Positions 33,546 through 43,062 of a stretch of 51,831 nucleotides of DNA are shown here, in pieces. Both the position numbers and the translations under genes were made by a program. Under the pieces are notes generated by a model. That model did not search any database. It had not been told where the DNA came from and was given only the letters and a program-made list of their open reading frames with translations. The stretch spans positions 1-51,831 of the forward strand of contig JAHJSA010000001.1 in assembly GCA_018830645.1 (NCBI GenBank), read 5' to 3'. The stretch's first letter is position 1, and each line of letters starts with the position of its first letter. The stretch comes from Actinomycetota bacterium (GTDB lineage: Bacteria > Actinomycetota > Thermoleophilia > RBG-16-64-13).

Positions 33546-34127
33546 GTGTTCAGCGATGGTTCCGACTGGAAGGCCGCTCCCGGCGGTGCGCGCACCTGCG
33601 ACGCGTGCGGTGCCGAGCCGGCCACCGTTCACGTGCTGCGCTTCGACGGCGAAGGCATGAACCATTCCCACCTCTGCCAGGAGTGCGCCGAAGGCGAAGC
33701 GGGCCAGGTGGAAGGCGCCGCCCTGGTGGTGGCCATGCCTGCGCCCGCGGCTGCGGGGGTCGTGCAGGGGCTTATTGTCGGCCGCTCCGTTGACGAGAAC
33801 GGCGAGCTGTTCTCCCCCTTCTGCGTCGTGTGCGGCACGACCTTGAACGATTTCCGCGAGAGCGGCCTCTTCGGATGCGCCGCGTGTCACGAGCTGTTTC
33901 GCGGTCACATGGGCGAGGTGGAGGAATCGTCGGTCGAAGGCGTCGAGTATCAGGGGAAGATCCCTTTGCGGCTCCCGGGCGACAAGACCGAGCACAGAGA
34001 GGTGGTTCGGCTGCAGCGTATGCTGCGCGAGCTGATCGACTCCGAACGCTTCGAGGAGGCCGCCGGCGTGCGTGACCGCCTCACCCATATCGAGGCCGAC
34101 TTCTCGAAGCGCAGGGTCGATGGATAG
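33546..34127 (+). CDS. mcsA: McsA-like zinc-finger/UVR-motif protein
   Basis: This 193-residue protein has four CxxC zinc-binding pairs (TCDACG, HLCQEC, PFCVVC, FGCAAC) and a C-terminal UVR helical pair (VRLQRMLRELIDSERFEEAA). In Bacillus, McsA activates the arginine kinase McsB and links it to ClpC. GTG 33546 has GAGGAG nine bases upstream; an in-frame GTG at 33522 is less likely. Its end overlaps the mcsB-like start, and clpC follows, so the order mcsA-mcsB-clpC is kept. No ctsR gene precedes it. Confidence 0.88.
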   Translation: MFSDGSDWKAAPGGARTCDACGAEPATVHVLRFDGEGMNHSHLCQECAEGEAGQVEGAALVVAMPAPAAAGVVQGLIVGRSVDENGELFSPFCVVCGTTLNDFRESGLFGCAACHELFRGHMGEVEESSVEGVEYQGKIPLRLPGDKTEHREVVRLQRMLRELIDSERFEEAAGVRDRLTHIEADFSKRRVDG

Positions 34128-35139
34128 CGCGCTGATACTCGCCTCAGGACTCACCGTCTCTCGGAACGAGTTCGCGGCCCCCTTCCCCCACGTGGCCGAC
34201 GAAGCCTCATTGCGTTCCGTCGCCGAGCGTGTCGAGAGTGTGCTGCGCAGGTGCGGCGACGCGGGTGAGTGGGAGGTGCAGCATCTTGAGGCGCTCCCCC
34301 CGGTCCAACGCAACTATCTGCTGGAACGCGGGCTGATGACACCGTCGTTTGCCGCCAATACAGGCTCGTGGCGGCTCTACGGGCTGTTCCAGGGCGGCCG
34401 TGCCGCGGTGGAGGTCAACGGGGGCGACCACCTCAGGCTCCTCACCTCGGGCCCGGGCGAGGTTCTGTCCGACCTGTGGGCTACCATCGACAGTGTGGAC
34501 GACCAGTTGGAGACCGAGATCCCCTACGCGTTCGATGAGCGCTGGGGCTATCTCACGGCCCACCTCGACGATTCCGGAACCGGTCTGAGGGCCTACGCCA
34601 CGATACACGTGCCGGGGCTCATGATCACCGGGCGCCTGGGAGGCATCGCTCTGGGCCTCGTCCGCCAAGGGCTCGGCCTGGCTCCGTTGTGGAACGGTGC
34701 GGGCGGGGTCTTCCAGGTTTTCAACAAGCGGGCTCAGGGTACATCCGAGAGGCGCATCACCGAGGCGGTGGCAGCTGCGTCGGCCGACATAGTCGATCAG
34801 GAACGCACAGTCCGCAAGAGGCTCTTCAGGGAGAATCCAGTGAGTGTGCGCGATCACATCGGTAGGGCGCTCGGTACGGCCCAGCAGGCCTGGTCGGTCT
34901 CCAACGCCGAGGGTCTCACCCTCGTCTCATCCATCCAAGTCGGCGTTGTCATGGGTCTCATCGAGGATTCCGGGTTTGGGGCCGAAGATACTCTTCGCAT
35001 GATGAGGCGCATCCAGCCGGCCCATCTGGTCATCGATGAAGTAGGGCCGGGTTTCGCGGGTCTGGAAGACCCGCAGGTTGACGAAGTCCGGGCCCGCACC
35101 CTACGCCGTCTGCTCGCGGGAGCGCGCGCCGAGCTATAG
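34120..35139 (+). CDS. McsB-like protein with degenerate catalytic site (putative pseudo-kinase)
   Basis: This 339-residue protein aligns along its length with McsB: FAAPFPHVAD, QRNYLLERGLMTPSFAA, VDDQLETEIPYAFDERWGYLT, GTGLRAYATIHVPGL, and IQPAHLV near the C-terminus. Active-site positions differ, however. The SSRIRLARN nucleotide motif reads ASGLTVSRN. The NEEDH motif reads NGGDH (residues 100-104, Glu lost). The active-site Cys of LTACPTN is His148 (LTAHLDD). The YGEGSE loop is WNGAGG (191-196, second substrate Glu lost), and NQ-TLG is NKRAQG. The C-terminal phosphoarginine pocket RD is DE. Arginine kinase activity is therefore not expected. It overlaps mcsA by 8 bases and ends 10 bases before clpC, so a structural or adaptor role with ClpC is plausible. 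Confidence 0.82.
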   Translation: MDSALILASGLTVSRNEFAAPFPHVADEASLRSVAERVESVLRRCGDAGEWEVQHLEALPPVQRNYLLERGLMTPSFAANTGSWRLYGLFQGGRAAVEVNGGDHLRLLTSGPGEVLSDLWATIDSVDDQLETEIPYAFDERWGYLTAHLDDSGTGLRAYATIHVPGLMITGRLGGIALGLVRQGLGLAPLWNGAGGVFQVFNKRAQGTSERRITEAVAAASADIVDQERTVRKRLFRENPVSVRDHIGRALGTAQQAWSVSNAEGLTLVSSIQVGVVMGLIEDSGFGAEDTLRMMRRIQPAHLVIDEVGPGFAGLEDPQVDEVRARTLRRLLAGARAEL

Positions 35140-35149
35140 AGAGGTAGCC

Positions 35150-37624
35150 ATGTTCGAACGATTCACGGAGCGTGCACGACAGGTGGTGGTCCTCGCCCAA
35201 GAGGAGGCCCGCGATCTGAAGCACAGCTACATCGGGACCGAGCACCTTCTACTCGGCCTGCTGCGTGAGGGCGACGGCGTCGCCGCACGGGTGCTCACCA
35301 CACTCGACGTGTCTCTTGAGGACGTGCGTAGCGAGATCATGCGCATCGTCGGCGAAGGTGAGCATGAGTCCCAGGGCCAGATTCCGTTCACGCCGCGCGC
35401 CAAGAAGGTGCTGGAGTTGGCCCTTCGGGAAGCCCTTTCCCTCGGCCACAACTACATTGGTACCGAGCATGTGCTCCTCGGGCTCGTGCGCGAGAGCGAA
35501 GGGGTGGCGGCCCGTATTCTGAACGACGTGGATGCCGACGCCGATCGTATCCGACAGGAAGTCATGCGTATCCTGTCGGGGCCGAGTCGCCGATCGCAGA
35601 AGTCGGGGGCGCCGGTAGGTCAGGCCAAGAAGGCTTCCAAGGTGCTCGACCAATTCGGTCGTAACCTCACGAAGTTCGCCGAGGAAGACAAGCTCGATCC
35701 CGTCATCGGTCGCGAGATGGAGATCGAACGGGTCATGCAGATCCTCTCGCGGCGCACCAAGAACAACCCCGTGCTCATCGGAGAGCCCGGTGTGGGTAAG
35801 ACCGCCGTGGTCGAAGGGCTGGCCCGCCGCATCGCGGCCAACGAAGTTCCAGAGTTGCTCAAAGACAAGCAGATCTACACTCTCGACTTGGGCGCCCTCG
35901 TAGCCGGCTCCAAGTACCGCGGTGAGTTCGAAGAGCGTCTCAAGAAGGTGATGAAGGAGATCACCGAACGGGGCGACATCATCCTCTTCATCGATGAGAT
36001 CCATAACCTGGTCGGCGCGGGCGCCGCGGAAGGAGCCATCGACGCAGCCTCCATCCTGAAGCCTGCGCTCGCCCGCGGCGAGCTCCAGACCATCGGTGCC
36101 ACCACGATCGACGAGTACCGCAAGTACCTGGCCCGCGACGCGGCGCTGGAGCGGCGCTTCCAACAGATCACGGTGAAGGAGCCTTCGGTCGAAGAGACCC
36201 AGGAGATCCTCGCGGGTCTCCGCGACCGCTACGAGGCCCATCACCGCATCAGTATCACCGACGAAGCCTTGGAAGCCGCCGCCTACCTGGCCGATCGCTA
36301 TATCAGCGACCGGTTCCTGCCCGACAAGGCTATCGACCTCATGGATGAGGCCGCCGCGCGGAAGCGTATCAAGTCCATGACGGCTCCCCCGGACTACAAG
36401 GAGCTCGAGGACAAGGTCCAGACCGTCCGCAAGGAGAAGGAAGCGGCGATCGAGGGGCAGGAGTTTGAGAAGGCCGCCAACCTGCGCGACCGTGAGCGCC
36501 GTCTCATCAACGAGAAGAAGGAGCTCGAAGAGCGGTGGAAGAACTCCGACGAGGGCTCCCGCGCTTCTATCGGTGAGGAAGAGATAGCCGAGGTCGTGGC
36601 CATGTGGACCGGCATCCCGGTGGTGAAACTCACCGAGGCCGAGACGCAGAAGCTCCTGCGCATGGAAGAGGAGCTCCACAGGCGTGTGGTCGGCCAGGAT
36701 GAGGCTCTCACCGCTGTGTCGAAGGCCATCCGGAGGTCGCGTGCCGGTCTCAAAGACCCACGGCGCCCGGCTGGGTCTTTCATCTTCCTGGGCCCCTCGG
36801 GGGTCGGCAAGACCGAGCTGGCCCGCACCCTGGCCGAGTTCCTGTTCGGCGACGAGGACTCTCTCATCCAGGTGGACATGTCGGAGTACATGGAGAAACA
36901 CTCCGTGAGTCGGCTCGTGGGTTCGCCTCCTGGCTACGTCGGCTACGACGAGGGTGGGCAGCTCACGGAATCCGTGCGGCGCAGGCCCTACAGCGTGGTC
37001 TTGCTCGACGAGATCGAGAAGGCCCACCCCGATGTGTTCAACATCCTTCTCCAGATCCTCGAGGATGGACGCCTTACGGACGCGCAGGGGCGCACGGTCG
37101 ACTTCCGCAACACTATCGTGATCATGACGTCGAACATCGGGGCCGGCATCATCTCGAAGGGCCAGACTCTCGGCTTCGGCGAGCGAACGGATGACGGTGG
37201 TCTCGAGCACGGCGAGATGAAGACCCGGGTCATGGGCGAACTCAAGAAGGTCTTCCGCCCCGAGTTCCTGAACCGTATCGACGAGGTCATCGTGTTCCAC
37301 AAGCTCACCAAAGACCAGGTCTACGACATTATCGACCTGCTCCTGGCGAGACTGCGCGTGCAGCTCGGTGATCGCGGTATCAACCTGGAACTCACCAACG
37401 AAGCCAAGGAGCGCCTGCTCGATGCTGGGTACGACCCGGGCATGGGCGCGCGTCCGCTGCGTCGCGCGATCCAGCGCATGGTGGAAGATGTCTTGGCTGA
37501 AGAGGTGCTCGCGGGGAGACTGCCGCCTGGTTCGACGGTGGTCATGGCTCGCGACGGAGATGAGTTGGTGGTGGCCGAGGTGCTGTCAGTATCTGCCGAG
37601 GTCTTGGTGGGCGAGGAATCGTAG
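35150..37624 (+). CDS. clpC: ATP-dependent Clp protease ATPase subunit ClpC
   Basis: This 824-residue Hsp100 unfoldase delivers substrates to ClpP. It begins [20 protein letters not shown] with the double N-domain, then ATPase 1 (Walker A GEPGVGKT near residue 211), the UVR-containing middle region ([18 protein letters not shown]) expected of ClpC rather than ClpB, and ATPase 2 (Walker A GPSGVGKT near 547, sensor 2 [11 protein letters not shown]). GAGGTAGCC lies before ATG 35150. It follows mcsA and the McsB-like gene. Confidence 0.96.
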   Translation: MFERFTERARQVVVLAQEEARDLKHSYIGTEHLLLGLLREGDGVAARVLTTLDVSLEDVRSEIMRIVGEGEHESQGQIPFTPRAKKVLELALREALSLGHNYIGTEHVLLGLVRESEGVAARILNDVDADADRIRQEVMRILSGPSRRSQKSGAPVGQAKKASKVLDQFGRNLTKFAEEDKLDPVIGREMEIERVMQILSRRTKNNPVLIGEPGVGKTAVVEGLARRIAANEVPELLKDKQIYTLDLGALVAGSKYRGEFEERLKKVMKEITERGDIILFIDEIHNLVGAGAAEGAIDAASILKPALARGELQTIGATTIDEYRKYLARDAALERRFQQITVKEPSVEETQEILAGLRDRYEAHHRISITDEALEAAAYLADRYISDRFLPDKAIDLMDEAAARKRIKSMTAPPDYKELEDKVQTVRKEKEAAIEGQEFEKAANLRDRERRLINEKKELEERWKNSDEGSRASIGEEEIAEVVAMWTGIPVVKLTEAETQKLLRMEEELHRRVVGQDEALTAVSKAIRRSRAGLKDPRRPAGSFIFLGPSGVGKTELARTLAEFLFGDEDSLIQVDMSEYMEKHSVSRLVGSPPGYVGYDEGGQLTESVRRRPYSVVLLDEIEKAHPDVFNILLQILEDGRLTDAQGRTVDFRNTIVIMTSNIGAGIISKGQTLGFGERTDDGGLEHGEMKTRVMGELKKVFRPEFLNRIDEVIVFHKLTKDQVYDIIDLLLARLRVQLGDRGINLELTNEAKERLLDAGYDPGMGARPLRRAIQRMVEDVLAEEVLAGRLPPGSTVVMARDGDELVVAEVLSVSAEVLVGEES

Positions 37625-37638
37625 CGGAACGGAGTCGA

Positions 37639-39009
37639 TTGGCGCGAAGTCGCAGTATCTTCGTCTGCAATAGCTGCGGCTATCAGAGCTCGCGCTGGCT
37701 GGGCCGTTGCCCCGACTGCGACGAGTGGAACACGCTCCAGGAGGAGTTGGCTGCGGTGCGGGTGCTTCCTGGGGGTGGCCGCACAACCGCGGCCGCTCCG
37801 GTGCCGGTGAGGCTTTCTTCGGTCAGCGCCCACGCCGAGGAACGGGTGAGTTCAGGCCTGAGCGAGTTCGATCTCGTGCTCGGAGGCGGCTTGGTGCAGG
37901 GCTCTGTCGTGCTTGTTGGAGGTGAGCCGGGCATCGGGAAGAGCACCTTGCTCTTGCAGGCTCTGCTGGATCTGGAGGCCCGCGGGGTCTCGACACTGTT
38001 GGTGTCGGGCGAGGAGTCGCCTGCCCAGGTGAAGATGCGTGCGCGCCGGCTCGACGGTCCGGTGGATGATCTGCGCCTGATCGGCGAGACGCGGAGCGCC
38101 CCGGTCCTGGCGTGTCTCGAGGAGCACGCGCCGGCCGTGTGTGTCGTCGACAGCATCCAGACGCTGTGGTCCGAGGAGATCTCTTCGGCGCCCGGGTCGG
38201 TATCGCAGATCCGAGACGTTACAGGACAGCTGCTTCGGGTGGCGAAAGGGAATGGGATCACCATGCTGCTGGTGGGGCACGTGACCAAGGCCGGCGATCT
38301 GGCCGGGCCCCGTGTTCTCGAGCACATGGTCGACGCCGTCTTGTCGTTCGAGGGAGATCGCACCCGTCCGTACAGGATACTTCGGGCGGTGAAGAACCGC
38401 TTCGGTTCGACGAACGAGGTGGGTGTGTTCCAGATGACGGGCCGGGGGCTCGTGGGTGTGCCCGATCCGTCGGCTCTGTTCCTGGAAGACGGCCCGGCGA
38501 GTCCCGGGGCGGCGATACTGGCGGCGGTCGAAGGCTCGCGGTGCCTCCTGGCCGAAGTGCAGGCGCTGGTGGTGCCGAGTGCGCTCGCGATGCCCCGTCG
38601 AGTCACCCGGGGCGTCGACGGCAACCGGTTGGCGATGGTGACGGCGGTGCTCACGAGGCGGGCCGGCATGCGTCTGGGAGAGTGCGACATCTTCGTGAAC
38701 GTGGGCGGGGGGCTGTCGGTGGAAGACCCGGCAGCCGACCTGCCCTTGGCCCTTGCCGTCGCCTCGGCTCTGCACGACAGGCCGCTACCGGGTGTGGCGG
38801 CTTTCGGGGAACTCAGTCTCACCGGGCGGGTACGGTACGTGGCTCACGGCGAGGTACGGGTGCAGGAGTTGGCCAGACACGGCATCGAGCGGGTTCTCGC
38901 CCCCCGCCGGAATGTGGACGAGCTTCGTGAGCGGGGCGCGGTGCCTCCGGGTGTGACGTTGCAGGCGGTCGAGGATATCCAGGACGTAGTGAGAGGTGTC
39001 ATTGCCTAA
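37639..39009 (+). CDS. radA: DNA repair protein RadA
   Basis: RadA promotes strand exchange and branch migration in recombination. The 456-residue product has the N-terminal zinc finger FVCNSCGYQSSRWLGRCPDC, Walker A GGEPGIGKSTLLLQA, the RadA signature KNRFGSTNEVGVFQM, and a C-terminal Lon-like domain (DIFVNVGGGLSVEDPAADLPLALA). The start is TTG 37639 with ACGGAG just upstream. The disA start lies inside its end (14-base overlap). Confidence 0.95.
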   Translation: MARSRSIFVCNSCGYQSSRWLGRCPDCDEWNTLQEELAAVRVLPGGGRTTAAAPVPVRLSSVSAHAEERVSSGLSEFDLVLGGGLVQGSVVLVGGEPGIGKSTLLLQALLDLEARGVSTLLVSGEESPAQVKMRARRLDGPVDDLRLIGETRSAPVLACLEEHAPAVCVVDSIQTLWSEEISSAPGSVSQIRDVTGQLLRVAKGNGITMLLVGHVTKAGDLAGPRVLEHMVDAVLSFEGDRTRPYRILRAVKNRFGSTNEVGVFQMTGRGLVGVPDPSALFLEDGPASPGAAILAAVEGSRCLLAEVQALVVPSALAMPRRVTRGVDGNRLAMVTAVLTRRAGMRLGECDIFVNVGGGLSVEDPAADLPLALAVASALHDRPLPGVAAFGELSLTGRVRYVAHGEVRVQELARHGIERVLAPRRNVDELRERGAVPPGVTLQAVEDIQDVVRGVIA

Positions 39010-40084
39010 GAAGCAGATTCCCCCTAGTGATCGACTCCTCGAGGCCCTTCGGCTGGTCGCACCTGGCACGGTGATCCGCGAAGCTCTCGACAATATCGTG
39101 CGCGCCCGAACCGGCGCCCTCCTCGTGTTCGCCGACAAGGACCAGGTGGACCCGTTGGTGACCGGCGGCATCCCGATCGGCGCCGAACTCACTCCCATGG
39201 TGGTATACGAGTTGGCGAAGATGGACGGGGGGATACTGTTCACGCGTGACGGCAGCCGTATCACTCACGCCAACGTCCACCTCATGCCCGATCCGAGCAT
39301 CCCGTCGATGGAGACCGGCACGAGACATCGCACTGCCGAGCGGGTGGCCAAGCAGATCGACGCTCTCGTGCTGTCGATCTCGGCAGCCCGAGACGTCGTG
39401 TCTCTGTATATCGATGGCACCCGCTACGTGCTCGAAGAGATACGGGTGATCTTGACCAAGGCCAACCAAGCCCTTCAGACGCTCGAGAAGTACAAGTCGC
39501 GGCTCACCCAGGTATCCACTTCCCTGAGTGCTCTCGAGTTCGAGGACGCGGTCACGCTCTACGACGTGTTGAGCGTGCTCCAGCGGTCGGAGATGGTGTT
39601 GCGCGTGGCCCGGGAGATCGAGCGCTACATCGTGGAGCTGGGCGGCGAGGGCAGGCTCATCCGCATGCAGTTGGAAGAGCTGATGGTCGACGTGCGGGAG
39701 GACCAGAGGTCGGTACTGCTCGACTACCTACCCGATTTTGCCGATCTGAGCGCCGACGAGGTGGCTGTGGGTCTGAGTCGACTCGACTCCGACGCCATAG
39801 TGTCCCTGCCCCGCATCGGCGAACTGCTCGGGTACGCCGGCGATGTCGATCCCATCGAACTGCACGTCTCGGCGAGGGGCCACCGCATGCTGCGCAAGAT
39901 CCCGCGCCTCCCGAAGGGCGTCATCGTGAACCTGGTCGGGGGGTTCTCGAGTCTCGAAGACATCATCAACGCCACCACCGATGAGCTGGTTGCCGTGGAC
40001 GGAGTCAGCCCCGCGCGTGCTCACGACATCAAAGAAGGGTTCCTACGTCTGAGGGAGCTCAACCTGTTAGAGAGGTACGGATGA
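38996..40084 (+). CDS. disA: Diadenylate cyclase DisA, DNA-integrity scanning protein
   Basis: DisA is an octameric enzyme that makes cyclic di-AMP and scans DNA for branches. The 362-residue protein has the cyclase domain with ELAKMDGGILF, where the usual DGA motif reads DGG, and an intact RHR motif (ETGTRHRTAERVA). A helical spine follows, then a C-terminal helix-hairpin-helix DNA-binding domain (LVAVDGVSPARAHDIKEGF). The DGA to DGG change is small and may be tolerated. GTG 38996 is coupled to radA. Cyclic di-AMP signalling thus lies in the same stretch as two cyclic di-GMP proteins. Confidence 0.94.
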   Translation: MSLPKKQIPPSDRLLEALRLVAPGTVIREALDNIVRARTGALLVFADKDQVDPLVTGGIPIGAELTPMVVYELAKMDGGILFTRDGSRITHANVHLMPDPSIPSMETGTRHRTAERVAKQIDALVLSISAARDVVSLYIDGTRYVLEEIRVILTKANQALQTLEKYKSRLTQVSTSLSALEFEDAVTLYDVLSVLQRSEMVLRVAREIERYIVELGGEGRLIRMQLEELMVDVREDQRSVLLDYLPDFADLSADEVAVGLSRLDSDAIVSLPRIGELLGYAGDVDPIELHVSARGHRMLRKIPRLPKGVIVNLVGGFSSLEDIINATTDELVAVDGVSPARAHDIKEGFLRLRELNLLERYG

Positions 40085-40608
40085 TGGGTGAAGAAGTGGC
40101 TGTCACGTTCAAGGTGGGTGACAAGGTCGTCTACCCGCACCACGGAGCCGGCAGGGTGCTGGAGGTCTCCGACCGCGACGTGTGCGGCGACACCAAGGAG
40201 TACATGACCATCCGCATCCTCCACAACGACATGACCGTGATGGTGCCGGTGGAGAACGCGGAACGTGCCGGCATCCGCTCGGTGATCGACGAGGTGCTGG
40301 TGCACGAAGTCATGGGCGTGATCCGCAACGATCCCACCACCATGCCTATGAACTGGAACCGCCGCCTCAAACACAACCGTGACAAGATCAAGTCGGGGGA
40401 TATCTTCGAGGTGGCCGACGTTGTGCGCAACCTCGCCCTTCGCGACGCCGAGAAGGGGCTCTCCACGGGCGAGAAGCAGATGTTCGGTCGCGTGAAGAAG
40501 ATCCTGGCGTCGGAGCTGATGTACGCCATGCGGGTCACCGAGGACGAATCGCTTGCGAGGTTGGAGGAGCTGCTCACAGAGATCTGCGACCGCACGAGCT
40601 GCGAGTAG
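40081..40608 (+). CDS. carD: CarD family transcriptional regulator
   Basis: This 175-residue CarD/CdnL-like protein has an N-terminal Tudor-like RNA polymerase interaction domain ([20 protein letters not shown]) and a C-terminal helical DNA-binding domain ([32 protein letters not shown]). CarD stabilises the open complex at rRNA and other promoters. ATG 40081 overlaps the disA stop. It joins radA and disA in an order common to Actinomycetota and Firmicutes. Confidence 0.93.
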   Translation: MMGEEVAVTFKVGDKVVYPHHGAGRVLEVSDRDVCGDTKEYMTIRILHNDMTVMVPVENAERAGIRSVIDEVLVHEVMGVIRNDPTTMPMNWNRRLKHNRDKIKSGDIFEVADVVRNLALRDAEKGLSTGEKQMFGRVKKILASELMYAMRVTEDESLARLEELLTEICDRTSCE

Positions 40609-40637
40609 TCGGTCAGATAGGAGGGAAAGGAGGGGAG

Positions 40638-41690
40638 GTGCGAGCGATAGTCTTGTTGACCCGCGTGATCCTCACCATCGTGGGAGGGGTCGCGGGCTAC
40701 GAAGCGGCGAACCTGGGCTTGTCTTATGCGTCCTTATCTAATCGTTATTCGCTTCTGTTGTTGGGCCTGGGTATCGTCGTCGGAGCCGCCGTCGGTCTTG
40801 TTCTCGGGGGAGTAGTCGCCCGCCAGGTTTTTCGCTTGGGCGCGTGGCTCGAGCGCGTCACCGCCAGAGTGAGCGCGGCTGCGCTGCTGGTCACGAGCCT
40901 TGGGCTCGTCCTCGGGCTTGGGGTTGCCGCGCTCGCCAGCTTGGCGGTCAGAGATCTTCCGGTAGTGGGTGTGTTCCTCCTTCCGCTGATCTTCGCGGCC
41001 GGTGGGTACCTGTTCGCGTTCCTCGCGTACACGCGGCACGTAGACATCGGCCGTGTGCTCGGTTTCAAGAACATAGGTGCCGACCGTTCCGGCGGCGACC
41101 ATCCTCCGAAGATACTCGACACCTCGGTGATCATCGACGCCCGCATCGGCGACATCGTGCCCACGCACTTCCTGGAGGGTGACCTGGTCATCCCGGCCTT
41201 CGTACTCGAGGAGCTGCAGTCGATCGCAGACGCCACCGATTCGCAACGCCGCGCGCGCGGCCGGCGCGGACTCGAGTGCGTCCAACACCTCCAGGACACG
41301 TACGATCGCGTGGTCATCGTCGATCGCGATTTCCCGGGCATCGTCGAGGTGGACGCCAAGCTGCTGAAACTGGCGAAGGAGATGGGCGGCGGCATCCTCA
41401 CGACGGACTACAACCTGAACAAGGTCGCCCAGATCCAGGGCGTGACGGTGCTGAACGTGAACGAGCTGGCCAACGCGCTGAAACCGGTGCTCTTGCCGGG
41501 CGAGAGTCTCGCCGTGCGGGTGATCCGCGAGGGCAAGGAGGAGGATCAAGGCGTCGCCTATCTGGACGACGGCACCATGGTCGTGGTGGAAGGTGGCCGT
41601 AGCAAGGTGGGCCAGGAGATCCACGTGCAGGTTACCTCGGTGCTCCAGAACCCTTCGGGGAAGATGGTCTTCACCAAACTGGCCTCGTGA
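40638..41690 (+). CDS. Membrane PIN-TRAM domain protein, YacL-like
   Basis: This 350-residue protein has four predicted membrane segments in the first ~140 residues (including [57 protein letters not shown] and [19 protein letters not shown]). A PIN nuclease-like domain follows ([46 protein letters not shown] with acidic residues) and then a TRAM domain at the C-terminus. It matches the YacL family, whose exact substrate is unknown. The GTG start has GGAGGGG upstream. ispD follows 8 bases after its stop. Confidence 0.9.
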   Translation: MRAIVLLTRVILTIVGGVAGYEAANLGLSYASLSNRYSLLLLGLGIVVGAAVGLVLGGVVARQVFRLGAWLERVTARVSAAALLVTSLGLVLGLGVAALASLAVRDLPVVGVFLLPLIFAAGGYLFAFLAYTRHVDIGRVLGFKNIGADRSGGDHPPKILDTSVIIDARIGDIVPTHFLEGDLVIPAFVLEELQSIADATDSQRRARGRRGLECVQHLQDTYDRVVIVDRDFPGIVEVDAKLLKLAKEMGGGILTTDYNLNKVAQIQGVTVLNVNELANALKPVLLPGESLAVRVIREGKEEDQGVAYLDDGTMVVVEGGRSKVGQEIHVQVTSVLQNPSGKMVFTKLAS

Positions 41691-41697
41691 TCAGCGC

Positions 41698-42450
41698 ATG
41701 AGCCCCCGCCGCGACGCCTCCAACGACGCCTCCGCGCCCGAGCCGGGCCGCCTCGCGATCATCGTGGCCGCCGGCGGCCACGGCGTCCGCCTGAAGGGCA
41801 ACCAGCCAAAGCAGTACGTGGACCTTCTCGGGGTGCCGATGGTGCAGCGCACCATCGCAGCCCTCGATTCCTGCAAGGCGGTCGATCGGATCGTGGTCGT
41901 GGTCAACGCGGAAGACGTGGACTACTGTCACGGGGAGATCGTGGCCGAGCGGTTCTCCAAGGTGGTGGCTGTGGTCGGAGGGGGGGAGGAGCGGGCCTTC
42001 TCCGTGAGGAACGGCTTCAACGCTCTGCGCCGGATCGGGGCTACCGAGTTCGTTGGAGTGCACGACGGGGCTCGGCCCCTCGTGCGTTGCGAGGAGATCA
42101 CCCGCGCTCGAGCCAGACTGGCCGCCGCGGCAACGCTGGCCGGCGTCGTTCTGGCCGTGCCCAGCGTGGACACCCTGAAGCGCGTGGACGCCAAGGGCCT
42201 CGTGGTCGAGACGCCGGAGCGGGGACGCTTCTGGCGGGCTCAGACCCCCCAGATATTCCGGTGGGAGCGCTTCGCGGTCGCCTACGACCAACCCGACAGT
42301 GTCCTGGCCGCCGTCACTGATGACTCCTCCCTGGTGGAGGCCACCGGGGGGCGCGTGGTCGTGGTGGAGGGCTCACCCGACAACTTAAAGATCACGGACC
42401 CCGGCGACGTGCGCGCGGCCGAGCAGATCCTGGCGGCGCGCAGGCGATGA
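41698..42450 (+). CDS. ispD: 2-C-methyl-D-erythritol 4-phosphate cytidylyltransferase
   Basis: This 250-residue enzyme attaches CMP to methylerythritol phosphate in the non-mevalonate isoprenoid pathway. IIVAAGGHGVRLKGNQPKQY is the CTP-binding motif, with GGGEERAFSVRNG and VHDGARPLV later, and a TPQIF motif. ATG 41698 opens a ~18-residue leader before LAIIVAAG; the ribosome site is weak. Its stop overlaps the ispF start. Confidence 0.94.
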   Translation: MSPRRDASNDASAPEPGRLAIIVAAGGHGVRLKGNQPKQYVDLLGVPMVQRTIAALDSCKAVDRIVVVVNAEDVDYCHGEIVAERFSKVVAVVGGGEERAFSVRNGFNALRRIGATEFVGVHDGARPLVRCEEITRARARLAAAATLAGVVLAVPSVDTLKRVDAKGLVVETPERGRFWRAQTPQIFRWERFAVAYDQPDSVLAAVTDDSSLVEATGGRVVVVEGSPDNLKITDPGDVRAAEQILAARRR

Positions 42451-43028
42451 ACGGCGATCCGGAGCTCGGGAAGAGCACCGGCCTACCCGGGGACGCCGGT
42501 CCATCTGCGGCGAAGGTCGAGCCGCCGAAGGTCGAGCCGCCGGACACAGGCCCCCGCTACCGTACGGGCCTCGGCATCGACGCCCACCGCTTCGCGCATG
42601 ACCGCCCTCTCGTGCTTGGGGGAGTGCGTTTGCGGGATGCAGACGGCCTCGCCGGTCACAGCGACGCCGACGTTCTCGTCCACGCCCTGATGGACGCTCT
42701 TCTCGGCGCGGCGGGTCTAGAGGATATCGGCCACTACTTCCCAGATTCCGATCCGGCGTACGCCGGAGCCGACAGCGTGGAACTCCTGCGTGAGGTGGTG
42801 CGCCTCCTTCACGAACGCGGCTGGCGCGTGGGGAACGCGGACGTGGTCGTCGTGTGCGAAGAACCGCGCATCGCGCCACACCGACCCTCCATGAAGCGTG
42901 TTCTCGCGCCGGTGCTCGCCATCCCCGAGGAGCGGCTCGGTATCCGTGGTACCACGACGGAAGGCATGGGCTTCCCCGGTCGGGGCGAGGGCATCCTGGC
43001 TCAGGCAGTGGCGCTGATCGAGCGGTGA
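42447..43028 (+). CDS. ispF: 2-C-methyl-D-erythritol 2,4-cyclodiphosphate synthase
   Basis: This 193-residue protein carries the IspF fold: GLGIDAHRF (metal Asp and His), LGGVRLRDADGLAGHSDADVLVHA, DIGHYFPDSDP and TTTEGMGFPGRGEGI. The ~38-residue N-terminal extension contains a Lys-Val-Glu-Pro-Pro repeat (KVEPPKVEPP) and is not in the usual enzyme. ATG 42447 overlaps the ispD stop (ATGA), so the two steps of the pathway are coupled. Confidence 0.94.
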   Translation: MNGDPELGKSTGLPGDAGPSAAKVEPPKVEPPDTGPRYRTGLGIDAHRFAHDRPLVLGGVRLRDADGLAGHSDADVLVHALMDALLGAAGLEDIGHYFPDSDPAYAGADSVELLREVVRLLHERGWRVGNADVVVVCEEPRIAPHRPSMKRVLAPVLAIPEERLGIRGTTTEGMGFPGRGEGILAQAVALIER

Positions 43029-43062
43029 GCCCGCGTGCCCACATTGCGTCGGGACCGATGCG

